NCBI GenBank assembly: GCA_001953115.1
Contig: LSSL01007783.1
Span: 1 to 64,000 of the forward strand
DNA from: Smittium mucronatum
Taxonomy: Eukaryota; Kickxellomycota; Harpellomycetes; Harpellales; Legeriomycetaceae
DNA length: 64,000 nt
Direction of reading: 5' to 3'
Shown here piece after piece: positions 49,837-63,000 of this stretch. How positions within the stretch are numbered: position 1 is the stretch's first letter; each line of letters starts with the position of its first letter. The position numbers and the translations under genes were made by a program. The notes beneath the pieces were generated by a model. That model saw nothing but the letters and a program-made list of their open reading frames with translations. It was not told where the DNA came from and made no database searches.

Positions 49837-51559
49837 TTAAAGGTTGAATGAGACGAAGGATATCAAACTACGGATTTCTTCCATATCTTTTAGGTTAAAC
49901 ACTGAATTTGGAGCCACAACAAGACATGAGGCAGAAGCAGCTGCTAATCCAGAAATAAAAGCCTCGAGTGGAGGAATCTCGTTATCAAGATACAGGTTTA
50001 AAAATATTGAACTGCACACATCTCCAGCACCAATAGGATTGATAATTGGAAATTTATTGACGGATGAAGATTCTCCAGAGACGGAATTGGAAGAAATTGT
50101 CGATTCGTCAGATAGATCAGATTTAGAAAATGTATTGAGATCTGGTAGGGTGATTATAGAACATGTTTTATTATCCTTTTCATAAAAAATGGCTTTTGAG
50201 GGCCCGTCTGTAACTCCAATATAGCTAATGTTGCTATTTTCAGAGATAAATTTGATTTGGTTGATTACCGTTCTTGTAGTCAAGTTAATATCAGGCACTT
50301 CGAAGTTTTCCATTTCGATAAAAGCCTGGCAATCTGGGACACGCTCTAATAGATGACCATTCATTTTGCTCAGCTCAGAGGAATTTATTTTAATTATTAA
50401 GGGGGCAGTTGAGGTATAGTTCATAATCATGTCAAATACAAAGTCATTTTCGGACGAATCAATAAAGATTGCATTGATTCCATATTCAGGATTAGCAAGT
50501 AGATGTCTTATTATTTTTGATACTGTCAAATGATTTAGACCGGAAATAAAGGTTCCACAAACTGATATTGCTCTGGATAGAATCTTATTATCGTTCCTTA
50601 AATTGTTGGGAATGTGATGAATGCAATCTATAAAGGCTTCAGAATTTTTTTTGGATAGCTGAGTAGAACATCCAACAATCTCACTTACCCAGTTTTTGGA
50701 TAAATCAATTATTGTTGTGGCGATTCTTGTTTCTTGATTTACCAACGCTAGAATTTAAGTTAGGATTATTTTTAGTATTAAGTTTCTGCAATTTTTAAAT
50801 GTGTGTATATTAAATTTCCTGCGATGAAGAAACAATAATTCTTATATTTGGAGCAATAAAAAACGCCAATTTAGAAAATATGAAAAAAAATATACCTGAG
50901 ATGTGCTTCAGCGATTCTCTCTTTTGAATATCTAAAAGCATCTCTCCTGTCATCCCGCCAACGATTTGTAACACAACCACCTTTATTTGAAAAATGTTAC
51001 CAATTGAATATGAATTGAGTGAGAATAATAATAACAATAAAACATAGCTTTGCTGCAATCTTCAGAATAAATATACTTAGGTCAACGATAAAAGTAATAG
51101 GGAAACAGTAATAAACACTTACATTGTGATGGTAACCATAGTACTGTTTGGCAGCAGTTGCGAAATTTTGACCTGAAATTAATTTCAAAATAACACAAAT
51201 AAAGTATAAAAGTCTTGAACTGGATCAGGTATAGTTTGTAAAGAAGAAAGCGCGAAAAATTTACAAAAAAAACATAGTAAAAAGTATATATGACGATTAA
51301 TATTGCCAAGACAAAAAGTTGAAGAACCTTTTCCACCAGTAGCCACTATTTGCTTCTTAGATCTATTAACTTCGTTAAGATTTACTGAATCAAGAATCTG
51401 AATGTTCTGTAAAGCTGGATTTAAACCTAAAGGATTTTAAAAAAGAGTTGTGCCACTCATGAATTTTGAAAAATTGAGGAAACTAATGATATTGAGCATA
51501 CCAAAACATAAAACTCTCCAATCTTCTGTAACATTTGAAACAAAATTTAAATCGCTCAT
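49837..51559 (-). CDS. PfkB/ribokinase-family kinase, 1-phosphofructokinase/LacC (hexose-phosphate kinase) type, five exons
   Basis: Predicted ATP-dependent sugar (probably sugar-phosphate) kinase in the cytosol; the exact substrate cannot be read from sequence. Minus-strand exons: 51559-51502, 51426-51328, 51172-51123, 50980-50896, 50747-49837; introns 75, 155, 142 and 148 bp; 400 residues. The frame was chosen because it restores family motifs across each junction: FGLNPALQ (19-26), GGKGQN (50-55, PfkB signature 1), LQIVGGMTGE, ETRIATTIID, IIKINSSEL (the lKPN..E block, with Ile for Pro), VTDGPSKAIFY (ATP site) and the anion hole/catalytic base GAGD (337-340, Asp340). NPAL plus GGKGxN is typical of the FruK/LacC branch rather than ribokinase. 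A Ser/Thr-rich insertion (about 300-330) precedes GAGD. Weak points: intron 3 must end at an AAG acceptor, and intron 2 begins GTTCTT. The frame at 50745 opens with TTG, which here is an internal Leu codon. Convergent with the formin. Confidence 0.87.
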
Positions 51560-51844
51560 TTTATAATTTCAAACGAGCATAAATATAATGCTAAACACTC
51601 GTATATATCGAATATCCAGGAAACTGCAACCAAGTCGTTTTGTTAAATCCATAGTCTTAAACAGGCAAAGTTATTTATTGAAAAGCGATACACAAACCGA
51701 GTTCATTTTTAGGTTGCTATAAAGACTAGTTTCACATTCATGATTATCATTGGTCGGTTTATTAAACATTTTCTGTTACGAGGTCTTATTGAATCAAACA
51801 TTTCTAAAACCAAAACTAAAAAAGGGTCAAAAATAGGCGACAAA

Positions 51845-52245
51845 GGAATCAGATTAGAGAAAGTCTAGAAAGGGTGGAGCCAAATCGGAATATCTGCATT
51901 CTGGTGCACTACATGCACAAAAAATCCAAACTCTATCAGTAAAAAGATGTTCCAATGTTTAGCGCTTGTTGTAGGAAAACGCTTTTAAAAATACCAACCT
52001 TTTACATCGCAATTCTATATTTGTTAATCCTGTTACAAGTAAGCACTAACGAAAAGCTCAATCATATCAGAGAATTAGTTTTCATTGATTTTGATCTTAA
52101 TTCACGACAGTATGTATCCGTCATCTAGCCTATTTGAAGCGATGTGGGAGTGATATATGGATTGTAGATATGAATTCGATTTCCCCCGAGCATGAGGAAG
52201 AAAGATTAACAGAGGAATCAATTAGAGCTAAGAATATCAATCAAG
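51845..52245 (+). mobile_element. Family-1 retroposon, copy D, decayed and truncated
   Basis: Aligns by eye with copies A and B from the block before the ATGCGCAAATCC segment (here ATGCACAAAAAATCC), through TTGTTAATCCTGTTACAAGTA, GATCTTAATTCACGACAGTA and TATTTGAAGCGATGTGGGAG, to AATTAGAGCTAAGAATATC. The head and the A-tailed end are missing or unrecognisable. It lies about 290 bp upstream of the PfkB start codon and could overlap its promoter. Confidence 0.55.
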
Positions 52246-52265
52246 TGCAAAAATTAAAAAAGTAG

Positions 52266-55200
52266 CCCAATTTAAGCAAAATTCTACTGATTTACAATTA
52301 TATATATCAAAATAATGATAATTATTTACAAATTGAAATGCATAAAGAGGCTTACTCCTTTTTTTTATAGCTTGAGGTGATTATTTAAACAATATAAAGA
52401 TTTTGTTATACATGCTTAATAAATTTTTATTTATTTATTTATTTATCATAAACCCATCTGCCATTCTATGACACCTTAATCACTGAGTGTTGGCCCAAGA
52501 GCATGTAATGCATTTGTTTTCATATTTTAATCAAGATTATTTAATTTATTATGAAGATTTTTAGGGTATTTTTAGAAATTTTTTAAAAATCATCTGTTAG
52601 AGCATCAAAATATTCTATAGATTTCGCTTAAAAATAAAAAAATAAAACCAGAATAACTGATCTCAATTGGAATAAGTGGCTGCTTGGAATAAATTTCCAG
52701 GCACTAGCAATGAAAAATAGGCTTAGTGGGTTTTATCCAAAAATCTTAACAAAATAGATGAAACCTGGAAAATTCGACAAATTCTAGAAATTATTTATTA
52801 GTTCTATTTTTAATTAGTAATTTTGTCAGAAATTTTTGGTAAATTTCAGCTAAAAATACACAGATTTTTATTGATGAAATTTGTTTATTTTATTTGGTTG
52901 GCGTTAATCGAGCGTCAAAATCTGGAATAAATAGACAGAATCAAGAAAATTCCATAATTTCCAAAAAAAAATATATAAATTTAGGAAGTTCCTAGTTACA
53001 AAAAGGATTGGTTGGAATTTTTTCTAATGTAAAATAGTTGGTGGGAGCCCTTTATGTTAGGTCTTTCGGTCGCTTATCTTACTAAATATGTGAAAATATA
53101 TGCTACAACTATTTGTTTCAATCATAAAAATAGAACAGGGATTCACTTTTCTGCGAATCCCACAAGTTATAGCTATAAAAATTTAATGGATAGTTAGTAA
53201 ATTAAATTGAGCCAATGATGCCCAATCAGATAAATCATCCAAAAGCATAAGAGGAATTTTTTTGAATAAAAGATTATTAATTGGTGGTTTTAATTGGATG
53301 GATCAAGAATGTTACCCATAACATTACTGTGTCATATTTAAACATTTTTGCTAAAAATTCTACAAAAAAATATCCCGAATTACTATATTATCGTTTTTTT
53401 TAATAATGTAAATTATGTAATCATAACAATTCTCTATTTAACTTATTTACCGTCTTTAAAAATAAAAAATAAAGCATATTATCCATTATCGAATTTGGGG
53501 GGCATTCAAATACAAAAATATATTTTTTGGTTACGGAGATATGTATTCAAATTTATATTGCACTTGCGTTATTATACACATTCCAAAAAAATTAATATTA
53601 AATTTTTTTTTTATCTGATTATACTTTTTTTATTTGTGCAAAATTTGTCGAAGAGAAGTGCAAAGATTCTTGTATTGAAAATAATTGGAACATTGTAAAA
53701 ACATATTGCACTAGGAAATAATCATTGAGATATTTTGGCTACAAAAAAACGATTTAAATCTATAATAAAAATACATGAATATAATTTCTGAAATTTCGTT
53801 AAAAAATATACATCTTTTGAGTTCAATAAAATTTAAATAAAAAATAAAACACTTGTGAATCTTACTCCAATCATATGTGAAAGATAAAGCTGAAAAAAAA
53901 GTCATAAAAAATTAAAAATATTCTCTCTACTCTGTATCAAAACAGAATATAAAAAAATATTATATCTAGATATTTTATTTAAGTATAAAAAAACAGAAGT
54001 CTTGAGTTTTCCAAAATTAATATCATACTTAATTTTTACAGAAAAAAAACATTTATTTCATGGGAATAAATAAGTTTTTTAATTCTAAAAGACTTCTGAA
54101 TAAATTTTACTCCTTCTAAGACATTCATTTAGGTGAAAATTTTAGATTAAAAGATGTTGAAATGCCATTTTATCTTTTTAGGATTAAAAAAACACAATAA
54201 AAATTCTATCTTATATCACTTTAACTGATTCGAAATGAGAATGAGCAGTTTTATAATTGGATTTTTTTAAAAAATAGAAGCTACATGGGTAATGAGAATT
54301 TAATTTTTAGTTAAAAATCTAATTTCAGATTCTTTCCCAAGCATTATTGGCTTCAGTTACAAATATTCTCTAAATAAATCAAGAAATAATTTTTGGGCTC
54401 ATACAATTATATTTTGACAAAAAAATATTTCAAAATTTAGAAAAGGTTTTCTGAAAAAAATAGTCATAATTGGGAGTTCTTCGATCCACTCTGAAAAATA
54501 TTTTTACTAAAATACAATGAATTTGAATATGCTAAGAAATTTATCGATTATTTGAAAGCAAAATATTTAATAAAAAATCAAAAAGGCAAGATTTAAAAAA
54601 TACATTCCCATCAAGGGCCAATATTTGTCTAGAGGGTTTTAATTTAAAACCTAAAAAGAAAAATTTGAGCACAAAATTTCGAAAGTTACTGAAAATTTAC
54701 TGAAATTACTAGTCACTATTGGTGATTCGAAAAAGTCTGAATTGCTAAAGACAAATAAATTAAGTAAGATAAAGATGAAATGGAATTATTTTAAATTCGC
54801 TTTTATTTGAAATTTTGGAGTCTAATGGAATCAACAAAATCATGATAATCAAGGAATGGGATTTAGATCCTGGAAACAACCAAATGATGACATAAAAAAA
54901 CTATTAATAATTTGATGAGCTTGTTTGGAACACCAAATTTTGCACATAACTATACATAACTTGCTCCTTCGTAGAATCTTTGAGAAAATATAAGTGTGAA
55001 CACATATATTTTTACATATAAATAGAAAATTTTGCCACATAATTGACTCTGATATAATAAAAATGAAAAGAAAGGAGGAAAAAAAGTAAGCATTAAAAAG
55101 TATTTTAGTCTGTATAGAGTTTGAATACCAAAAAATAATGTGCTTTTTTTCAGTTTTATCACTTTCATAATTAATTTACTCTATTTAAATAAAATATATT

Positions 55201-56090
55201 TGAAATATTCTTTGAAAAATTTAAACATTGATTTTATAAAAATCTAGAAATAATTTTTATTACGCTGGTTTTTGGAAGATTTTATTACCATAAAAATTAA
55301 AATGCTTAAGATGTACTATCATTAAATTATTTTACGAGTTAAAATTTAAAAATTATCTTATTCCAAACATCGAGTATAAAATTAAACAAAAAAATATTAA
55401 TCATTCTTAAAACTAGATTTTTTTTCATTCAAATTCCTATTATCTTTAATTCATAAAGCTATTTATAACTCAAAATATAAACTTTAAAATCTTAAATCCA
55501 TTATATTGAATTGATATATATATAATTTAAATCGAATCAATTAAAACATAGCTATTGATGAAGTTTTTTTCTTGTTAAATGATGATAAAAATAATTCCAT
55601 AAAGTTGTGAACTTGCCAAATATGCATTTCATTCTTTATTTTCTATAAAAAATGTAAAAAAATTACAAGTTATTTTCAAGATTATACCACTTGATTGAAA
55701 ATCGTTAAATTTATCCAAAAATATATAGCTAATTTTTAATTAAAATTTCAAGATTTTTTTAAAAATTGTATGTTATATTATATTTGATCTTTTGCCTTAA
55801 CAGAATTTTATTATTAAAATCGACATTTTTTTTGAACTAAATGATATTCTCGCTGCAAATCTTTTGGTATATAAGATATGTATTAGTTTTTTTAAAATTT
55901 AAAATATATTTTTAGTATTATCATTAGACAAATATATGGAGATTATTGAGCATATGTATATAATTTAGAATGGTTCAGACTTAAGCTCAAATAAAGCTAC
56001 TTTTTGATTTTTCGTAAAAAAAATTCTGTTATATTTTTATAAATTCAGTATAATATTGGGAAAACTGTCTTTAAATAATAAACTCGCAGT
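52266..56090. other. AT-rich spacer, no supported gene
   Basis: Contains a short (TTTA)n run near 52427-52445. A 116-codon frame at 53348-53698 starts with TTG, is rich in Ile/Phe/Lys/Tyr as expected of random AT-rich DNA, and shows no motif. Nothing else is recognised. Confidence 0.6.
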
Positions 56091-56701
56091 TTGATGATGA
56101 TGGCTGTATTTTTACGGATATAAAAGAGGTTAAGGAAGAAGGTTAGATACTTATTTTAATATTTTTAAGAGTATAGATATTTAATGTTCATAAATTTTAA
56201 TTATTTAAGACTAGGTTGATTTCTTAGATAGATTCTTTTTTCTATAGAAAATTTCTCGGAGAAAGAGAGGATATATTCATTATCGATCAAAAAATATACT
56301 TATAAAAAAAAGCTGGAAATATTCAAAAATTTCATTGAATTAATAGCCATGTTTTTAGAGGTGTAAGAACAGAAAGGAATTCCTTTTCTTTTACACTACC
56401 ATTTAATAACAGCCAATTAGATCTCCAACTGGAGTAAAATGATAAAAAATAATGAGAAGGGGCGCCGGACTAAGAAAAAAAGAGCTTCCTGTAAATAGTG
56501 ACTGCATATAAAATTAAGGTGTCATTTATTATTTGGTTTCAAGGCTTCAAAATTTTAAGGCTTGAAAAACTCGATAGGGAGATTTTATTTTGCTATATTG
56601 TTTGTTTTATTTTATATAAAAATAATAGAGCTTCCGAAATAATAAAGTGGACCATGGAAAAGAACAGAATCAATAAATATAGCTTAATTAAGAGGTTTTA
56701 A
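56091..56701 (+). pseudogene. Possible MULE/FAR1-type transposase N-terminal fossil
   Basis: A cluster of coding-like segments in changing frames: DDDGCIFTDIKEVKEE (about 56094-56141, ending at a GTTAGA donor-like site), a charged segment after CTATAG at 56249, KGRRTKKKRASCK (about 56457-56495) and a 67-codon frame 56498-56701 containing AYKIKVSFIIWF and NNRASEIIKWTMEKN. The order basic cluster-Cys, W.., then R.SEI resembles FAR1/MULE proteins, where a GCPF/W..HNH zinc region is followed by RPSEI. The catalytic domain is not seen. A split real gene with introns is an alternative. Confidence 0.3.
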
Positions 56702-56878
56702 AGAAATCTAATTATTATAGCTAGCAATTTAGATTTTAAACCCTTTTTAATCAGCCTCTATTTCTATCTTTTACTTAGAATTTTAACAAAAAAAGAATAA
56801 ATTTCGGTTTTACTAAAAATATTATAACAATTTTATTTAAAAATAATGAAACAGAAAAATAAATATAAAAAGTTTTAA

Positions 56879-57085
56879 AAAAACATAAAATTATCATGTA
56901 GAAGAATAAACACATATAATTATAATTATAAGTACAAGTTAACACAGTATATTAACTTTAAAAGTATAAAAAAATTAAATTTCCAAAAGATGCTTAAGCC
57001 CCAACAAGGAAACTCAGGAAAGCGCTCTGGTATTGAATCCCTCGATAAAAAACCGACCCCAGTAGTAATAGCCTTAAATGATTAG
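56879..57085 (+). other. Coding-like open segment, unrecognised
   Basis: About 68 codons are open before the TAG at 57083. The only ATG (56990) starts a 31-residue C-terminal part with LKPQQGNSGKRSGIESLDKK and PTPVVIALND. The mixed codon use is striking in this AT-rich region. No family is recognised; it may continue the fossil just upstream. Confidence 0.28.
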
Positions 57086-60000
57086 AAAAAATTACAACAT
57101 ATTTCTAAAAATCTGATAAAATAATAATATTTTTCTTTTAAAATACTTTCAATAATATCGTATCAAAATTTTAAATTTTCAAATATATTCTTCCAATGAA
57201 AAAAGGTATTTTTTTGAGGAATATTCCTTATAACTGCAGATTAAAACTTCAGAGGAATCACAAGACTGTCAATTTTCACCCAAATTTGTTGAATTTTCCA
57301 TATTCTGTCTATTTACTCCGAATAATATCTAGAAAAAATAATTAAAAATTTAATTTTTTGTTTAGAAATTTTTACACTTAAAAAATGCTTATCAATATCT
57401 GAATCTCATATCATCATTTGAAGGGGTGCTCGTATTTTATCTTTTTTTTTTAGTATATATGTATATGAATATGGAATTTACAAATAAAATTTTGCATCTT
57501 TCAAATAATACCCAAATAATTTTATAGATAATTTTTCCTTTTAAAAAACAAAATTTCATGTTTTTGTAATCGGACTTAGGAATTTTAAAAACAAGATTTA
57601 GCCAAGGCTTAAATTTTTTTTTGGATTTTAGCAAACAAAAATTTTCAATTTAAATTTTTTAAATAAATTTTTTTCAAAATTAGAGGTTGTATCTTATTTA
57701 AAATTGAAATTTTTTATATTTCCAAATGTATAAATGAAATTTTTTGCAAAGCTCATCCAGTATTTTTAAATTATTATCGCCAAAAAATAAAAGGCCAAAA
57801 CACATTTTTCCTTTATAAAGACATTATTTTTTTAAAAATATATATTGAATACACATTGAAATGTTAAAAAAAAATTTCCCCTTAAGCAATTTTGTGAAAT
57901 GAGCTCAGATCAAAATATAAAATATAAAAAAATATTCCATTATTTATTAATATCAGAATGGAATTTATTTGAGACAAAAAAAGATATAAAATACTCTAAA
58001 ATAATAGAAGCCTAAAACACATAAAATACATTTTTTTTGACAACAGGACTTCGAAAATAATTTCATCAGAAAAATCTATGTATAAAATATGGATAGGCTA
58101 AAAGGATAGTCTAGAAATTAAAAAAAATTTCTTTTTTTATCAGAAAAATCAGTTCAGTCAGTGATTATAAACAACTCTTCTAATGGAAGGGGGCTAAATT
58201 TAAAATAAAAATATGATTTTTTAGATTAGATATAAAGAATAATTTAATTTAATTCTGAAATAGACTTTAAAAAAGAATTAAGGTGAGAATCTCTGAAAAA
58301 ATGGGGGTCAATGTCTTGATTTAATCGATTTAAAAAGGTTTAAAAAAATAAAATAAAACTTTAAAGCAGATTAATAGTTTACTAGTTATAATATTTTTAC
58401 CAGAATTCTTGAAAAGAGAGTAATTTAACTCAGATTTTTCTAGATTTCAGTAGACAATGATAGATGCAATTTCATATTTATTGACGAACATTTTTTCAAA
58501 ATTCATCTTAGAAGAACAATTACTAGACCAAATATTTGTATTAGAACATCAGTAACTCTACCAACCTTCAGATAAAGAAATATTTGATTAATATAGCGTC
58601 TAATTCTAAAAAAAATAATACAATCAAAAATTTCTAATAGAGATGTAAAAACGGTATATTATTTACAAGTTTCATTAAAGTTCAATATATGCAACAATTA
58701 ATTTTGAAAGTATCCATATGAGATAAATAACACTTGATAATATAAGAATATATTTATGAAGAAAAAAAGGAGTTCTAGTTTCAATGTGGATGCGAATTGA
58801 TATTTTTATCCATATATTAACATATGGAAAATCCATTTGAAAGAATTATTAGCAAAGTAAAAATAATTTCCATTATAAAACATCTCTCCAGATAAAAGGG
58901 TTTATCAATTTGGTTTAAAATAGAAGAATAGCTTCAAAATATTTCTGATTAATGCATAGGGGAATATTTTGCTAACATAAGCCTGGAATTAATCCTGTTG
59001 AAAGATAAAATCTTATTTTTTTAATTAATTAATTTTTAATTTTAAAATTAATTAAATTTAAATCCAATTTAAAAAAATAATTTAAAAACATTTTTAGTAT
59101 ATTTTGTGAAACGAATATAGTCTTTAGAAAAAAAAAATCGATAAAATTAGTTAGATATTATTTGAAAAATGCAAAGTTTTATTTGGAAAATTTATATGTA
59201 TATATAGCATGTTTGCAAATCAAAGCTACGGAATAATAAAAATTCTAATAATTAAAATGAATTTTCTTAAAGCACTGAGATTTTTTCTATTTTTAAAAAT
59301 GTATTTTTTGATTTGAACAAATTTTATCGATTTAAATAATGGCGAGTTAAAAAATGTAAGAAAAATCAAGAAAAAAAATGTTTCAAAGAAATATAAATTT
59401 GTGTATTCTACTGAAAAACAGGAAAATATTCCTATTTAACTAAATTAGCATAAGCGTAGAAATATTGCTTTTATTAATTCACCGAAAATATGTCTCTGAA
59501 TTTCACAACGTAATTCTTAAAGGTTAGAAGAAAATTATTTCTTGCTGTTGCAGTGGCTAAAATTTGTGAAGTGATAAATAAATTCTTATTAATTTAAAGT
59601 TTTATTTCTGATAAAGATTATCAAACCAAATGTATTAGGTTTTATCTTTTAAATTATATTTAAATATAAGAAGAAAGATAAGATACTCAATAAACCTATT
59701 AGAATTTTAAAAAATAAGTGAAAAATATAGAGCTGGTCCAAACTTAGAAAATGGATGTTTTGGAATAATACTTAGAACATCGCTATATCAATATACTTTT
59801 CAGTTCGGGAAGTTTTTTGAATATTATATTTGGGGTTTATTGTAATGATCCAATCATTATTGATTGCACACATTACCCCTTGATTAAAGTTTCATATAAT
59901 CTATTAACAATTTGCCTTTTATCCTTTATAAACAGCTCGCATTCCCAATTTTTGGAATGCAAGCTTTTCAATTAGTTTTCTTATTTTTTCATTCATCCTT

Positions 60001-63000
60001 CGTTTGAAATATACCTTGGTCATAATAAACCTACATACCTTAGTCTTTTCCAAGAACCATTAGGTTCCTTACATTTATAATATAAAATTCAATTATATAT
60101 ATATAACAAATGATGTGAGGTGTCTGTATTTTTGTTGATAACTGATTAGCTTTTTCCCCCCATTTGGACATAAGTTTAATCCATAATGAATAGTAGGTGT
60201 ATTTTATATAATATTTAAAAAAATTAACGAAATAATTGAAAAAAACCTATTATATTCTCAAAATATCTATATTAATAACAGAATATATCCCAGTATTATC
60301 AGAATAATAAAACTTTTCGAAAATGAAACTATTATAGCAAACCAATATATAAATAAGACAGGTAATATGAGTAAAAAAAACTCTAAATTTAGAGTGGTTC
60401 TTGCGTAAAAAATCAAATGTGATACTTTTAAAGTTTTATGATTACTTTATATAGAAACTATTTTAAACTCAATCCAAGTTTATTTCTCAAGAATTGTAGA
60501 AATTTTATTAAAAAAAAGAAAATAATTGATGAGCTTTATATAAAAAAATTTTTCTAAACTTTTCTGGTACTATGGAGATAGTTTGTCTTAACCTATTAAA
60601 AATGTTATTTTGGAGAGATTTCTTATTAATTGAAAAGTCACATATTTTAGAAAAAAATGTATTAGAATATCAAAGATGGCCTCAATATTATCATAGATAG
60701 TTGATTATCTATGCGACAGTTTTGATCAATCAAATTCCATACTACATAAATATCCAGAGATATTTTATGTTGATGAAATTATCCATCTAAAATTTAATAT
60801 ATCAAGATTTAGTATAGAAAATTATAATAAGAGATGGGCAAATTAGATACAAAGAAAATTTCAAATATGGTTTCTAAAAATTATTTTAGCTTTGATTTAA
60901 TTTAATATATCAGAACATGAATAAAAAAAATTGCTATTAGACAATAACTAAATATTTTTTTAGGATATAAAATGTTCATGTAACTAATTTCTGAAAAAAT
61001 TAGGGTTTTATAATATATAATAATACTTAAAAAACAATTTTTCGATAATATAATAAACGTAGAAATGATTATTCATAAAAAAAAAGATGTTAAGCATTGA
61101 AAAAAGAAAAACTATTTAATTTGTAGTGAATTATATAAATAAATGGGATATTTCATAATTATATATTTTTATTTTTTAAAAAAAAATTACAGATATTACA
61201 TGCTGCTAAATATATATATAAATTTTAGCAATTTCCTACATATAATTAACAATAAATTATATAAAATTGTAAAAATTTAATAATAATGCATTAAATTTAA
61301 AAATATATATATAAAGTATTTGCATTTAAAATGTTTAAAGTTTTATAAATCGCAACTAATATTGTATTTTAAAATATATATTAGAAAATAAATTTCCAAT
61401 TAAATTTAAAATAACAATTTAAACATTTTCTCAAGTGGTTTTCAAAGTAAAATTTAATTTAAAGTTCAAATAGAAATTTAATAAATGTTTGTTTGGTTTC
61501 TAAGTCCAAGAATAAGACCTTTTTCACAAAGTTATATATGAATTCTAGTTTTATTTCATAGTTTAAGTTGATTCCTATTTGAAAATTGATGCTCTTTAAA
61601 ATATATTGTTCTTTACAAGTATATTTCCATGTGAAATCTGATTTATAGGTTTAATTTGATGTTCAATTATAAGTAGAATCAAATTAAAATTGATACTAAA
61701 TTCCAAATGCAATTCCGAATTAATTTATAGTAAATAGTTGATCACCGAACTCTAAATAATTTAAATTTCAGGTCCAAAATTGTAAAATTTTCCAAGAAAG
61801 GGGGCTTTTATAAATGTGTTCTCAATGTATAAGAAAAATGATTGTTTTAAAAAATAGAATGAAAAACTATAAAAATTTACAAAATTTATACTCTATTATC
61901 GGATAAGATATAAAACTTAAAATTACTATTTTATAAAATATTTTTAGACAAACATATATATTTTAAATATATTTATTCGGATCATATATATTACATAAAA
62001 ACGTATATGAATAAAATATCCAATTCCATCACGGTACACTAGGGCCTCCCTCATATTATTTCTTTGTATCCAGGTCTTAAATTTATCTAGATATTATTTA
62101 TAGTTTGAAACAATATTTTTATGAATAGAGCTATTCTAGTGCTGAAGGAGGAAGTCGAATAATTTTTTTTTTAAATCAGCTTGCTAAGCTTTTTTTATAA
62201 TTTAATAAATTTTCCCGTATTAAAAAAAGGTAATATTTATAATATACCAAATCATACTTATTTAAATAAGTTACTCATATTATATAATTTTATGATAAAA
62301 AGCTTATTTCTAAAGTAAAGAAAAAAAAATTCAATAACAATTTTTTTTTAATACATATATAATTTTTTTTTATAGAATATAGCCGTTATCATATCTAAGA
62401 AATATAAGATAAATATTGAGGATACTTTAATTATATATGATTACCACGATTTAAACATCCGAAATTTCTTTTAAAAGAATTCATCGAGCCTTTTTTTAAA
62501 AAAAAAAAGTTATCATCGATTCCAAAAAAAAAACACAACCAAAAGCCATTATAGAAAATTTACGGAAATAAGATATCATTAAAAGAGCTACCAGCGAGCG
62601 CAAAGGAGTATCATGTATTTATATGGTATTTTAATGAGAAATATAGGCTAAAATTAAAATAAAAATAAAAATCCACAAACTCTTTTCTAAATTAAGTTTG
62701 GCACACAATTTATATATTAGATACAAAAATTATAAACAAAAAATCTAATGAATAAAAGTAATAGAAAATAATAATACAGAATAAATGCTATCAATAAAAA
62801 AAAAATTATTTTAATTTTATTTTATTTACATGAATTATCCAAAATATTTTAATAAAAAATTGGGTGATTTTTAGGAAATTTGCGAAAAAAAAGTAATGAA
62901 TAGAAAATAAATTCTATAAATTAACCCAGAATTGTAAAATTTTCCTGATTTCAAATCTTTTTTCTTATATTCCGTCCTTGAATTGATAACAAATAGACTC

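Noticed and set aside
50743..50745. TTG at 50745 as a start codon for the kinase
   Set aside because: The N-terminal PfkB motifs (NPAL, GGKGxN, GGMTGE) are encoded in four upstream exons; the TTG is an internal Leu codon just after the last intron.
52170..52265. 31-codon ATG frame with charged, protein-like composition upstream of the PfkB gene
   Set aside because: It overlaps the 3' part of family-1 copy D, where the same bases align with non-coding sequence of copies A and B. It is useful as a warning that coding look alone misleads here.
53348..53698. 116-codon plus-strand frame
   Set aside because: TTG first codon, Ile/Phe/Tyr/Lys-rich composition, no recognisable domain and no splice or promoter context; treated as chance.
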